NCBI GenBank assembly: GCA_902768105.1
Contig: CACXJZ010000029.1
Coordinates: forward strand, 1 to 32,352
Origin: an uncultured Prevotellaceae bacterium
GTDB taxonomy: Bacteria > Bacteroidota > Bacteroidia > Bacteroidales > Bacteroidaceae
Reading direction: 5' to 3'
Length of the DNA stretch: 32,352 nucleotides
This document shows positions 32,259-32,352 of the stretch, in pieces. The position numbers and the translations under genes were made by a program. Under the pieces are notes generated by a model. The model did not search any database and was not told the DNA's origin. It saw nothing but the letters and a program-made list of their open reading frames with translations. How positions within the stretch are numbered: position 1 is the stretch's first letter; each line of letters opens with the position of its first letter.

Positions 32259-32352
32259 TTTGCGGGTTCGAAAAAAGTTCGTACCTTTGCATCCGCTTTC
32301 GCTTAAAAAATGGCGTTAGCATAGGATAGCGATCTTTGATAGACTTACATAA
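32259..32352 (+). promoter_or_regulatory. Strong promoter and leader, probably of a ribosomal RNA operon
   Basis: TTTG (32259-32262), 19-nt spacer, TACCTTTG (32282-32289): a full consensus promoter. No reading frame follows. The leader contains GATCTTTGATAGACTTACAT near the end of the window, a boxA-like sequence of the kind found before 16S rRNA in Bacteroidales. The 16S gene itself would start outside the window, so the rRNA link is inference. Confidence 0.6.

Overview
The window looks like chromosomal DNA from a Prevotella-like member of the Bacteroidales. This rests on gene content (type III glutamine synthetase, VirE_N/DUF3987 protein, XRE regulator with a conserved C-terminal tail, Bacteroidetes-type RfbB, DUF4332 protein) and on about ten promoters with the Bacteroidetes -7 box TAnnTTTG, several of them 19-20 nt after a TTTG-like -33 box. 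No tRNA, insertion sequence, CRISPR array or phage structural gene was seen.

Layout. (1) 11-3278: three overlapping plus-strand genes: a small basic protein, a charged protein, and a large VirE_N/DUF3987 primase-helicase-like protein. They resemble the replication-like cassettes of Bacteroidetes accessory DNA. (2) 3468-6783, minus: an N-carbamoylputrescine amidase-like hydrolase (aguB) followed by glnN, closed by a strong terminator. (3) 6919-7935: holA. (4) 7936-8780: about 0.85 kb without a convincing gene, extremely AT-rich in its second half, ending in a near-perfect promoter for an XRE regulator (8781-9203). (5) 9386-18097: an apparent four-gene operon of orphan sensor kinase, GH2, GH31 (alpha-xylosidase-like) and a large lipoprotein. 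(6) 18098-19884, minus: ilvE-trmB. (7) 20063-23458: a small outer-membrane-like protein facing a minus-strand operon of S8 protease, xseA and xseB. (8) 23579-30811: an eight-gene, tightly overlapping operon: MATE transporter, cytidylate-kinase-like protein, phosphoesterase, rfbB, purT, FdtA-like isomerase, GNAT/FemAB-like acyltransferase, DegT aminotransferase. The last part makes and probably acylates a dTDP-3-amino-3,6-dideoxyhexose. (9) 30869-32170: a DUF4332 protein and a Bax-inhibitor-1-like membrane protein. (10) 32259-32352: a promoter and leader that look like the start of a ribosomal RNA operon, with 16S just outside the window.

The most unusual structure is a set of short repeats inserted in frame inside protein-coding genes. 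Six inserts in five genes lie between about 1.4 and 16.8 kb. They have inverted or tandem repeat structure, keep the reading frame open, and appear to sit in loops or linkers. Two of them (glnN and aguB) are the same element, inserted in the same orientation and the same codon phase with a different centre. No such insert was seen in the genes of the right half. This resembles the in-frame palindromic elements described in Rickettsia, but the families here are different. All family assignments come from reading the sequence; no database search was run.
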